Source: Lewinellaceae bacterium SD302 (GTDB lineage: Bacteria > Bacteroidota > Bacteroidia > Chitinophagales > Saprospiraceae). Taken from it: a stretch of DNA of 64,000 nucleotides. Location of the stretch: NCBI GenBank assembly GCA_002591745.1, contig PDLQ01000010.1, positions 62,001 through 126,000 of the forward strand. Reading direction: 5' to 3'. Under the pieces are notes generated by a model. It did not search any database. It saw only the letters and a list, made by a program, of their open reading frames with translations, and was not told the DNA's origin. Both the position numbers and the translations under genes were made by a program. Positions 53,049 through 62,254 of this stretch are shown piece after piece; position 1 is the first letter of the stretch, and every line of letters begins with the position of its first letter.

Positions 53049-54308
53049 TTATTTCCCCACTAAGAGAATCTTCGTCTCCCCTTTTCCGTCTTCACTCTCC
53101 AACCGAATCAGATAACTGCCTGGCGACAGTTTCCTGGGCAGTTCAAACCGCCGGGCGGTCTCCGCTACCGGATAAAAGCTCCCCATCGTAATGGTTTGCC
53201 CAGTAACTCCAATAATGGTATAAGTCACCCGATGATCAGGAGAATAGCCGTGCAGCAATAGGGAAAAGTGCTTACCGGTATTCGGATTCGGGAACAATTC
53301 GAAACTATGCTCGGCATCATCCGGAGAATTGTAATTCACCTCAATCAAATGAGATAGCGCAATCGCTCCGTCAAAGTCAGTAGTCTTTAACCGGTAAAAG
53401 CTACTGCCGTTCCAGGGGTCCTCGTCGCGGGTACTGTAGTGCAATTGCTCCCCGGGTTCACTGAAACCGGCGGCTTCCACCTCGGAGACAAAATCAAAAT
53501 CAAGCCCTTCTCGCGTTTTCTCAATCGTGAAAAAATCCGTATCCAACTCATCTTCGGTGACCCAACGAAGCAAAACGAAGGTCGCTTCCGGAATGGCTTC
53601 GAAGGAGATCAGCGTCAGGGGCAAGGGGACTACCCCACTCAATTGAGTGACGTCAAAGCCATCACCCGCTCCGCCACCGTACAGTACGGCCAGCGACTGC
53701 CCGTCTAAACCAAAACCGCCACCGTTCAGGTCGAAGCCATCTCCTGCTCCGCCTCCGTAAAGCATCGATATGTCCTCCCCTCCTACCAGCACTGCTACTT
53801 TGTTAGTAGAAAAACCATCTCCACTGCCACCGGTAAACAGACCGTTAATGGTTTCACCATCCAGTGTAAGGCTGGCGAAATTTTGGTCGAAACCATCTCC
53901 GCCACCACCGGAATACAGCCCCGTAATCTCGGTTCCGTCTAGCGTGGCGACGTAGGTAAGGTGGTCGAAACCATCTCCGCCACCACCGGTGTAAAGCGCT
54001 GTTAATGTTTGTCCATTCAAGCTGAAACTTCCGCTCAAATGGTCGTGGCCATCTCCGCTGCCACCGCCGTAAATGTCTACGAGCTGCCCGGTTACTGCTC
54101 CGCCAAACAGTTCCTGGTCAAAACCGTCTCCTCGTCCACCGATATACAGGGCCTGAACGCCGCCAGGCACCCCGGACAAATCAAGCTGAATAATCAGTAC
54201 GTTTTCCGCCCCATCCCCGCTACCGCCGAAATACTGGCCGTAGAGGTTACCGGTTAAGCCAAAACACGTGACGAACAGCAGGCTTACAAATGTGATTAGC
54301 TTTTTCAT
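53049..54308 (-). CDS. Secreted GGxGDG-repeat protein with T9SS sorting domain
   Basis: 419 residues from the ATG at 54308 (signal peptide MKKLITFVSLLFVTCFGL...). Residues about 24-225 hold eight units of 25-31 residues, each with (Y/F)xGGxGDGF(D) followed by a short strand pair (LDGETINGL). The Gly/Asp spelling could bind Ca2+ as in RTX repeats, but it is a different pattern. A fibronectin-type-like strand region and a T9SS tail (LFPNPNTGKHFSLLL ... LSPGSYLIRL) follow. It lies seven bases after the SUMF1 gene; both are lodged between map and infA. Codons STNKVAVLVGG of repeat six carry a motif copy. Confidence 0.8.
   Translation of the reverse strand: MKKLITFVSLLFVTCFGLTGNLYGQYFGGSGDGAENVLIIQLDLSGVPGGVQALYIGGRGDGFDQELFGGAVTGQLVDIYGGGSGDGHDHLSGSFSLNGQTLTALYTGGGGDGFDHLTYVATLDGTEITGLYSGGGGDGFDQNFASLTLDGETINGLFTGGSGDGFSTNKVAVLVGGEDISMLYGGGAGDGFDLNGGGFGLDGQSLAVLYGGGAGDGFDVTQLSGVVPLPLTLISFEAIPEATFVLLRWVTEDELDTDFFTIEKTREGLDFDFVSEVEAAGFSEPGEQLHYSTRDEDPWNGSSFYRLKTTDFDGAIALSHLIEVNYNSPDDAEHSFELFPNPNTGKHFSLLLHGYSPDHRVTYTIIGVTGQTITMGSFYPVAETARRFELPRKLSPGSYLIRLESEDGKGETKILLVGK
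53794..53802 (+). repeat. GCTACTTTG motif copy inside the GGxGDG-repeat gene
   Basis: Plus strand GCACTGCTACTTTGTTAGTAG; coding strand reads S-T-N-K-V-A-V-L, exactly in one repeat unit and absent from the other seven. Confidence 0.8.
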
Positions 54309-54315
54309 GGGCCAC

Positions 54316-55812
54316 CTATTGAGCGGTACGCCCGCCCCGGAAGCCAAGTCGCGTATTGCCGTTAGTAATTTCGTTGCTCGCATCGTTACGGTCACTCACG
54401 TAAATAAACGGCACGTTATTAGCGTAACTGCCGCCGCGATAGCCGATTCCCAACGCACCCGCCGGCCAATTCACTACATTCGCGTCACCAGCAGCGGTAA
54501 TTAATCCGTCTCCGTGCTCGCCTGAAAAAGCCCGACCGCTTGGGTTGCCGACCGTGATACAGCGCTCGTAAAGGTTGCCCGTCAGTTCCATGACCCCGTA
54601 GTAGGAGCCACCGCTCTCCTCCCGGCTGTTGTTCACCGCGCTGGCAGCAAGTATCCCTACTCGTTTGGGCCCCGATGGTGCACCGCCAGTAATAGTATAT
54701 ACTGCATTACCCACTCCCGTACCAGGATTACTGATGCCTTCCTCCGGTGTACCAATGTTGGTATACTCGTAAGGGACATTGTGAATGTTGCCATTTCCCC
54801 AGGCGAACTCTCCGTTCACCGCAGGTAATGGCCCACGGCAGGCCTTTTCGTATTCCAGCTCGGTGATAGGCCGCAAACCGGACCAGTCCAGGTATGGCAG
54901 GATCATTTCCGCCGCAACGTAGTTCAGGGCCACGTTGGGTAAAGTAGTAGTGGCATTTCCGGCGTCCGGCCAACTGATTGCATTACGGGCGAATTCATCA
55001 TCCGTGTTTTTCCCCATTGTTCCCGTTACGTCCAGGTTGGCTTTTTGAGCCTGAGTCAGTGTATTGAAAAAGCTGACCCACTGGTCCTGGGTCACTTCAT
55101 ATTTCATTACGTAGAAAGCGTCGAACCCCTTGGGGAAAGCGGCCGGGATCGGACCCAGTTGATCTCCCACATCCTCGGGCGCAGAACCCTCAGTGTTGTC
55201 GTAAAACAGATCGCCTTCGGTATCGCTTACGGTAATGGCAGCCTCACTGGTCACCTCGTAGGGTACCCGAAACACGAAAGGAAAGGAGGCTGAAAGCGTG
55301 TAAAAGTTACCATTCATATTCGATTGATCGAAGGCATTCGTGCCTACGAAAAAGGAACTCTCGGGTACGTAGACCATCTCGATGGCAAATACCTGGATAT
55401 CGACTATTGCGGAAACATCCACGCCGTCGGCTTCGTAATCCCACCGCAATTCAATGTCAGTATAGCTTACGTCGCCGGAACCATCCGCGCTGCGGTAAAT
55501 GAAAGCCCCGACGTTGTCGGTCGGCTCCACCGTGGCACCGCCCGGTGCCACCTGCCCGCCGGCGTTGATGGTACAGTGCTGCCAGTTGTTGCCGTTCACC
55601 CGGTATTTGGCAAATACCCAGGCGGCATCGTAGTTGGATGGCCCCACGCTGATGCGCCAGGAATTTTCCCAACTGAGGTCAAATTTGATCTGGGTAGTGC
55701 CCGCCCCGGCGTTCTGACCGGTCAGGCTGACGTTGGTTACCTCTATGTTATTGGCCCACAGGCCACTGAGTACCAAGATGGAGAAAAGTAAAAGGAGGTT
55801 AAATCGCTGCAT
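54316..55812 (-). CDS. Secreted SUMF1/formylglycine-generating-enzyme-like protein
   Basis: 498 residues. Signal peptide about 1-20 (ending GLWA). Residues 20-170 are beta-rich (SLTGQNAGAGTTQIKFDLSWENSW) and resemble an Ig-like or surface domain. Residues about 235-498 are a SUMF1 (FGE) domain: FYVMKYEVTQDQWVSFFN, LRPITELEYEKACRG, GVMELTGNLYERC, and the end RLGFRGGR. The copper-binding Cys pair of true FGE is not evident, so another modification or a purely structural role is possible. Pairs with the GGxGDG-repeat gene; both are exported. Confidence 0.82.
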   Translation of the reverse strand: MQRFNLLLLFSILVLSGLWANNIEVTNVSLTGQNAGAGTTQIKFDLSWENSWRISVGPSNYDAAWVFAKYRVNGNNWQHCTINAGGQVAPGGATVEPTDNVGAFIYRSADGSGDVSYTDIELRWDYEADGVDVSAIVDIQVFAIEMVYVPESSFFVGTNAFDQSNMNGNFYTLSASFPFVFRVPYEVTSEAAITVSDTEGDLFYDNTEGSAPEDVGDQLGPIPAAFPKGFDAFYVMKYEVTQDQWVSFFNTLTQAQKANLDVTGTMGKNTDDEFARNAISWPDAGNATTTLPNVALNYVAAEMILPYLDWSGLRPITELEYEKACRGPLPAVNGEFAWGNGNIHNVPYEYTNIGTPEEGISNPGTGVGNAVYTITGGAPSGPKRVGILAASAVNNSREESGGSYYGVMELTGNLYERCITVGNPSGRAFSGEHGDGLITAAGDANVVNWPAGALGIGYRGGSYANNVPFIYVSDRNDASNEITNGNTRLGFRGGRTAQ

Positions 55813-55857
55813 TTTTAAGGGATTGTTTGTCCCTTTATGCGGCGATAACGCGGAGCG

Positions 55858-56718
55858 TTACACCGGCTGGTACCGCCAAACCAGCTCATCGTCCAGATTA
55901 TCCACGAATTTCAGATTCGGATTATTCCGGATCGCTTCTTCAATCGGCCGGTGGTCACTCATCAGATCGGCCGGTTCGCCGCCTTTGGTGATGGCTACGC
56001 TGTGTTCGTAGTGGGCACTGGGTTTGCGGTCTTTGGTAACGATCGTCCAGCCGTCGGGTTTACTGAGTACGTTCTTGGTACCGAGGTTGATCATCGGCTC
56101 GATGGCGATCACTAAGCCTTCGCGCAGGACCGGCCCCCTACCCCGTTTGCCGAAATTGGGTACGTCCGGTGCTTCGTGCAAGCTGCGGCCCAGGCCGTGG
56201 CCCACCAATTCGCGTACCACCCCATATTTGTGCTTGCGTTCCGTGTAGCTCTGGACCGCGAAACTGATGTCACCCGTCCGGTTACCGGCGCGTGCCTGGT
56301 CGATACCCAGATAGAGGGCGTGCTTGGTTCGGCGGCAGAGATCCATCGTTTCTTCGGCCACGTCGCCTACGCAGAAAGTGTAAGCGGCGTCTCCGTAAAA
56401 GTCGTTCATATAGGTCCCGCAGTCGATACTCAGGATATCACCGTCCTTAAAGACCTGATTCTTATCCGGCAGTCCATGGACTACTTCCTCGTTCTGGCTG
56501 ACCAGTAAGGTAGACGGGCATCCGTAAAGACCCTTAAATCCTGGAACGGCACCATGATCGCGAATGAACTCCTCTGCGAAAGTGTCAATTTCCAGTCCGG
56601 TCATCCCCGGCTTCAGCATCTTACCCACTTCGGTCAGGGTCTTGGAGACCAGCAGACAGCTCTGGCGGATCAATTCGATCTCTTCCGGTGTCTTGAATTC
56701 CATTTTACGTACGGCCAT
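55858..56718 (-). CDS. map: Methionine aminopeptidase, type I
   Basis: 286 residues. Metal ligands in SIDCGTYMNDFYGDAAYTF (two Asp), GHGLGRSLHEAPDVPNFG (His), AIEPMI (Glu) and YEHSVAIT (Glu). Removes the initiator Met from new proteins. Usually sits between secY and infA in the spc/alpha region; here two secreted-protein genes follow it and a 707-base gap plus terminator precede it, so it is likely transcribed on its own. Confidence 0.96.
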   Translation of the reverse strand: MAVRKMEFKTPEEIELIRQSCLLVSKTLTEVGKMLKPGMTGLEIDTFAEEFIRDHGAVPGFKGLYGCPSTLLVSQNEEVVHGLPDKNQVFKDGDILSIDCGTYMNDFYGDAAYTFCVGDVAEETMDLCRRTKHALYLGIDQARAGNRTGDISFAVQSYTERKHKYGVVRELVGHGLGRSLHEAPDVPNFGKRGRGPVLREGLVIAIEPMINLGTKNVLSKPDGWTIVTKDRKPSAHYEHSVAITKGGEPADLMSDHRPIEEAIRNNPNLKFVDNLDDELVWRYQPV

Positions 56719-56919
56719 GGGAAGTGGGATTGAGTTTTGAGTTTTCGGGGAATTAGGTTGATTGATTAATAGTTATTTGGGCTAAGGCGGCCAGCTCGTC
56801 GGCCGAAGCGGATACTTGTGGCCTAGTTCGTTCGCCGAACCGGATTGAAGATCAACCAATCATCAATTTTCAGGATGGTTGGTCTAATTCATCCGATGCT
56901 TTAAAATTGTTATGGCTAA

Positions 56920-56928
56920 CAAAGTAGC
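56920..56928 (-). repeat. GCTACTTTG motif copy
   Basis: ATGGCTAACAAAGTAGCAGTGC upstream of map, a near-perfect consensus copy. Confidence 0.8.
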
Positions 56929-57314
56929 AGTGCTGATGTTGAGCCGATTGTTGACGCTAGCGGACTTTAGGTTAAATGGCGGCAAAGATAGCATTTTGAA
57001 CTTGCCGGAGGAAATAGTCTATGTCTATCTAATCTACCTTCTATATACTGTCAGATAGAATACGAAATCCCTTTTAAATCTGCAATTACGACTTTCTGAA
57101 AAATTTAATTTCGAAATTCAATCTGATTCTTCCATATTAAATGAAGCTATAGTAGATTTCTAGAATTTTCACACCTTATTATCACGTATTAGTTTTTCTC
57201 AAGCACTAACACAAGCAGGGAAAACTTCTATTAACAACTCGCCACGTCGGTTCGGAGGTCCTCCACCATGGTATTTAGCTTCGGCCGCTAGCTAGAAGCC
57301 TCACTGGAGTCTTT

Positions 57315-57323
57315 GCTACTTTG
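57315..57323 (+). repeat. GCTACTTTG motif copy
   Basis: CTTTGCTACTTTGAAGCCAC then AAAAAT; AAGCC-ending subtype as at 11696. Confidence 0.8.
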
Positions 57324-57341
57324 AAGCCACAAAAATAAACA

Positions 57342-57371
57342 AAGGACCACCCCCAAACGGAGATGGTCCTT
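57342..57371 (-). terminator. Terminator of the spc operon after secY
   Basis: AAGGACCA (57342-57349) pairs with TGGTCCTT (57364-57371); on the minus strand GTTTATTTTTG follows. 55 bases after the secY stop. Confidence 0.7.
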
Positions 57372-57425
57372 CATCCAAGCGAGATCATTCAATCATTTTC
57401 TCGCTAGATCACTTGATCATTGCGA

Positions 57426-58784
57426 CTAGAAATCGGCACCCAGTTGCTGGATACGGCCACTGCCGCCACGTCCGATCATCTTGCCGTCTTTCACCAGACC
57501 GTCGTACTTGCGCATGAGCAGGTAGCTTTCGATTTGCTGAAGGGTATCGAGGACCACACCTACCATGATGATGAGGCTGGTACCACCGAAGAAGATGGCG
57601 AAGGCAATATTCACGCCCATGCTGGCTACGATGGCCGGCATAATGGCAATGATGCCCAGGATGATGGAGCCCGGAAGGGTGATCCGTGAGGTGATGGTGT
57701 CGATGTACTCCTCGGTCGGCTTACCTCCCTTGATACCGGGGATGAAAGCGTTCTGGCGGCGCAGGTACTCGGTGTACTGGTCCGGACGCACGGTCAGGGC
57801 GGTATACACGTAAGTAAAGGCTACTACGAGGAAGAAGTATACGATGTTGTAGGGCAGGGAGGTGAAGTCGTTGAACTTCTGTACCACCCAGCTATTGGCG
57901 TCTCCACCGGCGAAGGTCACTGCCGTTGCGGGCAGGAACATCAGGGCCTGAGCGAAGATGATCGGCATTACCCCGGAAGCATTCACTTTCAAGGGGATAA
58001 AATCACGGGCACCAGCGTTGGGCAGGGCACCGCCATCTCCACCACGGCCAACCATGCGGCGGGCGAATTGCAGTGGAATCTTACGGATACCGGTAACTAC
58101 CATTACGGTAGCCATAGTAACCAGGAAGAAGCCGGCCATCTCAACTACCAGTAGCAGCAGCTTATCGGAACTGTCCTGTACCTCAAAGATAAAGGCAGGG
58201 ATCAGACCTACGATGATACCAACGGTGATCAGGAGTGATACACCGTTACCGATGCCACGGTCGGTGATCCGCTCACCCAGCCACATCGCGAAGATGGTAC
58301 CGGTGGAAAGCGTGATAATACCGGTGGCCCAGAAAATAAAGGGATCCACCTGGGCACTCATCGCTCCCTGAGACTTGATGTAAGTTAAGTAACCGGCACC
58401 CTGCACGAGGGTAATGGCCACCGTAAGGGCGCGGGTGATCTGCGTCAGTTTCTTCCGGCCACTCTCCCCTTCCTTGCTTTGTAGCTTCTGGAAGTAGGGA
58501 ACGGCAAAGCCTAGCAGTTGAATAATGATACTCGCCGTGATGTATGGCATGATACCCAGCGCCATGATAGAGGCGTTATTGAAGGCACCACCCGTGAAGA
58601 GGTTGATCAGACCCAGCAGGTCGTTCGTGTTACCATCGGGCGTGTCGAGCGCCGAAGGGTTTACTCCGGGGAGAACAATGAAGGTACCGAGGCGAAAGAT
58701 CGCCATGAGCGCCAGCGTAAAAAGGATACGCTTGCGTAGCTCGTCGATACCCCAGATGTTCTTTAGTGTTTCAAAAAACTTCAT
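57426..58784 (-). CDS. secY: Protein translocase subunit SecY
   Basis: 452 residues with ten membrane helices. SecY signatures IFRLGTFIVLPGVNP (helix 1), NVAFAIFFGGTSLIIMVG-type end helices, and the cytoplasmic loop GIRKIPLQFARRMVGRGG. It forms the membrane channel with SecE and SecG. Twelve bases after rplO, last gene of the spc transcript. Confidence 0.98.
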   Translation of the reverse strand: MKFFETLKNIWGIDELRKRILFTLALMAIFRLGTFIVLPGVNPSALDTPDGNTNDLLGLINLFTGGAFNNASIMALGIMPYITASIIIQLLGFAVPYFQKLQSKEGESGRKKLTQITRALTVAITLVQGAGYLTYIKSQGAMSAQVDPFIFWATGIITLSTGTIFAMWLGERITDRGIGNGVSLLITVGIIVGLIPAFIFEVQDSSDKLLLLVVEMAGFFLVTMATVMVVTGIRKIPLQFARRMVGRGGDGGALPNAGARDFIPLKVNASGVMPIIFAQALMFLPATAVTFAGGDANSWVVQKFNDFTSLPYNIVYFFLVVAFTYVYTALTVRPDQYTEYLRRQNAFIPGIKGGKPTEEYIDTITSRITLPGSIILGIIAIMPAIVASMGVNIAFAIFFGGTSLIIMVGVVLDTLQQIESYLLMRKYDGLVKDGKMIGRGGSGRIQQLGADF

Positions 58785-58796
58785 GGTAGATAGGTA

Positions 58797-59243
58797 TTAA
58801 GGGAGGGTGATGGAACCACCCGCCTTCTCGATGGCTTCTTTGGCGGAAGCGGATGCCGCGTGAGCGGTAATGGTGAGCGCTGTGCTGAGTTCACCGCCGG
58901 CCAGAATCTTGATCAGATCGGTCTTGCGGACGATACCAGCATCGGTCAGGGTCGTCAGATTGATCTCGGTGAGATTATGCTTCTCACTGATCTCGTTCAA
59001 ACGGCTGAGATTGATACCAACGTACTCGGTACGGTTCGGACTGTTGAAGCCACGCTTTGGCAAACGCATTTGCAGGGGCATCTGACCACCTTCAAAGCCA
59101 CGCTTACTTTTGTAACCGGAACGAGATTTGGCACCTTTATGACCGCGGGTGGAAGTACCACCACGACCGGAACCCTGGCCCCGGGCGATACGCTTACCAG
59201 ACTTGACGGAACCGGAAGCCGGTTTTAAGTTGTGCAAATCCAT
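58797..59243 (-). CDS. rplO: 50S ribosomal protein L15
   Basis: 148 residues from the ATG at 59243 (MDLHNLKPASGSVKSGKRIARGQGSGRGG in the family's Gly/Arg-rich start). A longer upstream frame has no homology. Binds 23S rRNA late in assembly. Confidence 0.97.
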   Translation of the reverse strand: MDLHNLKPASGSVKSGKRIARGQGSGRGGTSTRGHKGAKSRSGYKSKRGFEGGQMPLQMRLPKRGFNSPNRTEYVGINLSRLNEISEKHNLTEINLTTLTDAGIVRKTDLIKILAGGELSTALTITAHAASASAKEAIEKAGGSITLP

Positions 59244-59356
59244 GATTTGTATTTTTGAATGATGTAACGATGTAACGATAAAATGATACAATGAGGTCTA
59301 AACAGAGCTTCTCAATTAGATCAGAAATCATTACTTCACCAAATCATTGTTATGAT

Positions 59357-59536
59357 TTAAGCCTCCTCTACCTTAATGAGGTGGCTGACTTTTTTGATCA
59401 TTCCGAGAATCTGAGGGGTTGCCTCTTTTTCTACGGTTTGGTTCATTTTACGCAGACCCAACGCCTTGACGGTGTCTTTCTGACGCTTGGGGCGATCGAT
59501 CAGGCTCTTGACCTGGGTGATTTTTACTTTTGCCAT
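59357..59536 (-). CDS. rpmD: 50S ribosomal protein L30
   Basis: 59 residues ([20 protein letters not shown] ... [14 protein letters not shown]). Ferredoxin-like small protein of the large subunit, 15 bases after rpsE. Confidence 0.95.
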   Translation of the reverse strand: MAKVKITQVKSLIDRPKRQKDTVKALGLRKMNQTVEKEATPQILGMIKKVSHLIKVEEA

Positions 59537-59551
59537 TGTGTCAGTCGTTTG

Positions 59552-60100
59552 TTACCCTTCAAAGAGTTTTTCCATGGAAATACCCCGTTGGCGAGCGATC
59601 GTCTGTGGGCTGCGGAGTTTCTGCAGCGCGTCGATGGTCGCTTTGATCACGTTGTGGGGGTTAGAGGATCCCTGAGACTTAGCCAGTACGTCATTAACGC
59701 CGGCAATCTCCAGGACGGCACGCATTGCACCACCGGCAATTACTCCGGTACCAGCACTGGCGGGGCGAATCAGTACCTTACCGGCACCGTACTTACCCAG
59801 CTGCTCGTGGGGAATGGTACCGTTGTGAATCGGCACCTTGATCATACTCTTGCGAGCTACGTCGGAGGCTTTGGAGATAGCTTCGGAGATATCGCGGGCT
59901 TTACCCAGACCGTGTCCTACTTTGCCTTTTCCATCACCAACTACCACTACTGCGGCGAAACTGAAGGTACGACCACCTTTGGTGGCTTTAGCTACCCGGT
60001 TAAGGGAAACCATTTTTTCTTGCAGATCGCTCTCGGCGTTGTTTCCGCGCTTGTCGTTGCGGTCGTTACGACGGCCCCGACCTCTTTCTTGCTTAGCCAT
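59552..60100 (-). CDS. rpsE: 30S ribosomal protein S5
   Basis: 182 residues: double-stranded-RNA-binding-like N-terminal domain ([19 protein letters not shown]) and S5 C-terminal domain ([21 protein letters not shown] in two parts). Affects decoding accuracy. Confidence 0.98.
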   Translation of the reverse strand: MAKQERGRGRRNDRNDKRGNNAESDLQEKMVSLNRVAKATKGGRTFSFAAVVVVGDGKGKVGHGLGKARDISEAISKASDVARKSMIKVPIHNGTIPHEQLGKYGAGKVLIRPASAGTGVIAGGAMRAVLEIAGVNDVLAKSQGSSNPHNVIKATIDALQKLRSPQTIARQRGISMEKLFEG

Positions 60101-60111
60101 TTTAGCTTAAT

Positions 60112-60465
60112 TTAAAGGTTAAGACCACCTTCGCGAGCACCGTCAGCCAGTGATTTCACGCGTCCGTGATACAAATAGCCGCTCCGGTCGAATACGGCTG
60201 TTTCAATGCCGGCGGCCTTGGCACGGTCGGCGATAAGTGCACCTACGGCCTTGGCCTGAGCGGCTTTGTCACCATCATTGGCAACGGCCGCCTCGTAGCT
60301 GGAAGCTTGGGCAAGGGTAGTACCCGCTACATCATCGATGAGCTGGGCGTAAATGTACTTGTTGGAGCGAAAGACACTCAGGCGCGGACGAGCCGCAGTA
60401 CCCGAGACTTTCTTACGGACGCGGCGCTGAATGCGCTTTCTCCGCTTAAGTTTGCTCAGTTGCAT
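60112..60465 (-). CDS. rplR: 50S ribosomal protein L18
   Basis: 117 residues ([41 protein letters not shown]). Binds 5S rRNA. Begins an operon segment probably served by the internal promoter at 60549-60556. Confidence 0.97.
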   Translation of the reverse strand: MQLSKLKRRKRIQRRVRKKVSGTAARPRLSVFRSNKYIYAQLIDDVAGTTLAQASSYEAAVANDGDKAAQAKAVGALIADRAKAAGIETAVFDRSGYLYHGRVKSLADGAREGGLNL

Positions 60466-60543
60466 TACTTAGGATTGTTTATACGGCACTAGTGTAAATC
60501 CAAGAAGGATAAACCCAGCACCCAATGATACGACACCGAAGTG

Positions 60544-60569
60544 GGGCGCAAAGATAAACAATTGCGCCC
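60544..60569 (-). promoter_or_regulatory. Internal promoter within a hairpin, upstream of rplR
   Basis: Minus-strand TATCTTTG (60556-60549) is an exact -7 box. It lies inside an inverted repeat GGGCGCAA (60544-60551) / TTGCGCCC (60562-60569). The 239-base gap between rplF and rplR is otherwise unexplained. Confidence 0.55.
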
Positions 60570-60704
60570 GCTTTGGCAGGATTACTGTTATTTCTTCTCT
60601 TCTTTAAAAATTTACGCGGGTCAGAGAAACTGCTGGTAAAAGCGACTGATAAGGAGCGTTGCCGGCAGTTCGTTTGACTTTCTACCACGGAACTTTTTAA
60701 AGAA

Positions 60705-61262
60705 TTATTTTTTCGCCGCGGTCTTACCAGCCTTGCGACGAATCTCTTCGCCCTGGAAGCGGATACCTTTTCCTTTGTAAGGCTCCGGCTTGCGGAAGGC
60801 ACGGATTTTGGCAGCGATCTGACCGACCAGTTGCTTATCGTTACTGGCGAGCTTGATCGTTGGCACCTTACCCTTTTCCATGATGGCTTCCACCTTCACT
60901 TCTTCGGGAATCATGAAGTAGATAGGGTGAGAGAAACCAAGGGTAAGAATTAGAAGCTGGCCTTTGTTCTCTACCCGGTAACCTACGCCTACTACTTCCA
61001 GGATCAGTTCGTAACCATCGGTTACGCCAACGACCATGTTGTCGATGAGCGTACGGTAAAGACCGTGAACGCTGCGGTGACGCTTGCTATCAGATGGACG
61101 GGTCACCGTCAGGGTGCCGTCTTCCTGGTTAAAGCCCAGATCAGGATCGACCTGCTGTTGCAGCTCACCCTTGGGGCCTTTGACCGTTACCAGGTTACCT
61201 TTCGAGATATCGATGGTAACTTTAGCTGGAACAGTGATGGGATTTTTTCCAATACGGGACAT
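60705..61262 (-). CDS. rplF: 50S ribosomal protein L6
   Basis: 185 residues, two repeated L6 domains (MSRIGKNPITVPAKVTIDI; PEPYKGKGIRFQGEEIRRKAGK). Located at the factor-binding site of the large subunit. Confidence 0.98.
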   Translation of the reverse strand: MSRIGKNPITVPAKVTIDISKGNLVTVKGPKGELQQQVDPDLGFNQEDGTLTVTRPSDSKRHRSVHGLYRTLIDNMVVGVTDGYELILEVVGVGYRVENKGQLLILTLGFSHPIYFMIPEEVKVEAIMEKGKVPTIKLASNDKQLVGQIAAKIRAFRKPEPYKGKGIRFQGEEIRRKAGKTAAKK

Positions 61263-61391
61263 CTCTGTCTATTTTTGGTTGGTTTCATTTTGTGGCTACA
61301 AATCTGCCTGACCTGATGAAGTCGAACGAGATAGCAGCGCCAAGGAAACCAGATATTGCTAATTAGATGACTGGTCTAACCGGAAGTTCGA

Positions 61392-61805
61392 CTAGTAAAT
61401 GTAAGCGAGTACTTCACCGCCAACGTTCTCTTTGCGGGCTTGCTTTTCGGTCATTACTCCTTTGGAGGTAGACACGAGTGCAATACCCAGACCGTTGATT
61501 ACGCGTGGGAGATCGTCTTTGCCGACGTACTTACGGAGTCCTGGCTTGGATACGCGAATGAGTTTGCGAATAACGGGGCGACGAGAGTCTTTCTCGTACT
61601 TCAGGGCGATGGAGATTTCGCCTTGCTTTCCTTTACCAGCTTCATCATCGAACTTGTACTTCAGGATGTAGCCTTGATCGTACAGAATTTCAGTGATGCG
61701 CTTCTTCATGTTAGAAGAAGGAATGATTACTACACGGTGACCAGCAACTTGAGCGTTGCGCAGGCGGGTCAGGTAATCCGCGATGGGATCAGTTACTGCT
61801 GCCAT
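61392..61805 (-). CDS. rpsH: 30S ribosomal protein S8
   Basis: 137 residues ([49 protein letters not shown] split). Central 16S rRNA-binding protein; in E. coli it regulates the spc operon. Confidence 0.98.
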   Translation of the reverse strand: MAAVTDPIADYLTRLRNAQVAGHRVVIIPSSNMKKRITEILYDQGYILKYKFDDEAGKGKQGEISIALKYEKDSRRPVIRKLIRVSKPGLRKYVGKDDLPRVINGLGIALVSTSKGVMTEKQARKENVGGEVLAYIY

Positions 61806-61884
61806 TTCTAATGGATTTCGCTCCGTGGTTTTGCCCGACCTATCGAAGTCGAGAACCTGTGGAACTGTTAAGAGTTGATACTAA

Positions 61885-61909
61885 GTACCAGATACTAGGT
61901 ATCTGGTAC
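61885..61909. repeat. Perfect hairpin between rpsN and rpsH
   Basis: GTACCAGATAC (61885-61895) and GTATCTGGTAC (61899-61909), loop TAG. A related word (GTACCAAGTATCTTGTAC) recurs at 61943-61960. A regulatory or processing structure inside the spc transcript. Confidence 0.8.
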
Positions 61910-61981
61910 AAAAGCACCATTTAAATTTATATCAAAGTTGTGAGTACCAAGTATCTTGTACTTGACACTATGAACCACTAC

Positions 61982-62251
61982 TTACCAAGACGCTTTGCGA
62001 ATACCAGGAATCTTACCGTCCAGTGCCATGTCGCGGAACTTCACCCGGCAAAGACCGAATTTACGCATATAGCCTTTGGGGCGACCGGTCAGTCCACAGC
62101 GGTTGTGAAGGCGAATCGGGTTGGAGTTGCGGGGAAGCTTGTCCAGTTCGTCCCAGTTGCCCTCAGCTTTCAGCTGCTTACGCAGTTCGGCGTACTTGGC
62201 TACCATCTTTTGGCGCTTGCGTTCGCGGGCGATCAATGATTTGCGAGCCAT
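61982..62251 (-). CDS. rpsN: 30S ribosomal protein S14
   Basis: 89 residues; zinc-free long form ([40 protein letters not shown]). Only isolated Cys remain, no CxxC pair. Three bases after rplE. Confidence 0.97.
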   Translation of the reverse strand: MARKSLIARERKRQKMVAKYAELRKQLKAEGNWDELDKLPRNSNPIRLHNRCGLTGRPKGYMRKFGLCRVKFRDMALDGKIPGIRKASW

Positions 62252-62254
62252 TGT

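Larger units (their letters stand above)
56719..57425. other. Long AT-rich intergenic region between secY and map
   Basis: No gene recognised in 707 bases. Bases 57000-57240 are markedly AT-richer than the surroundings. Motif copies lie at 56920-56928 (minus) and 57315-57323 (plus), pointing outward, with the AT-rich part between. A terminator for secY is at 57342-57371. Confidence 0.6.
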
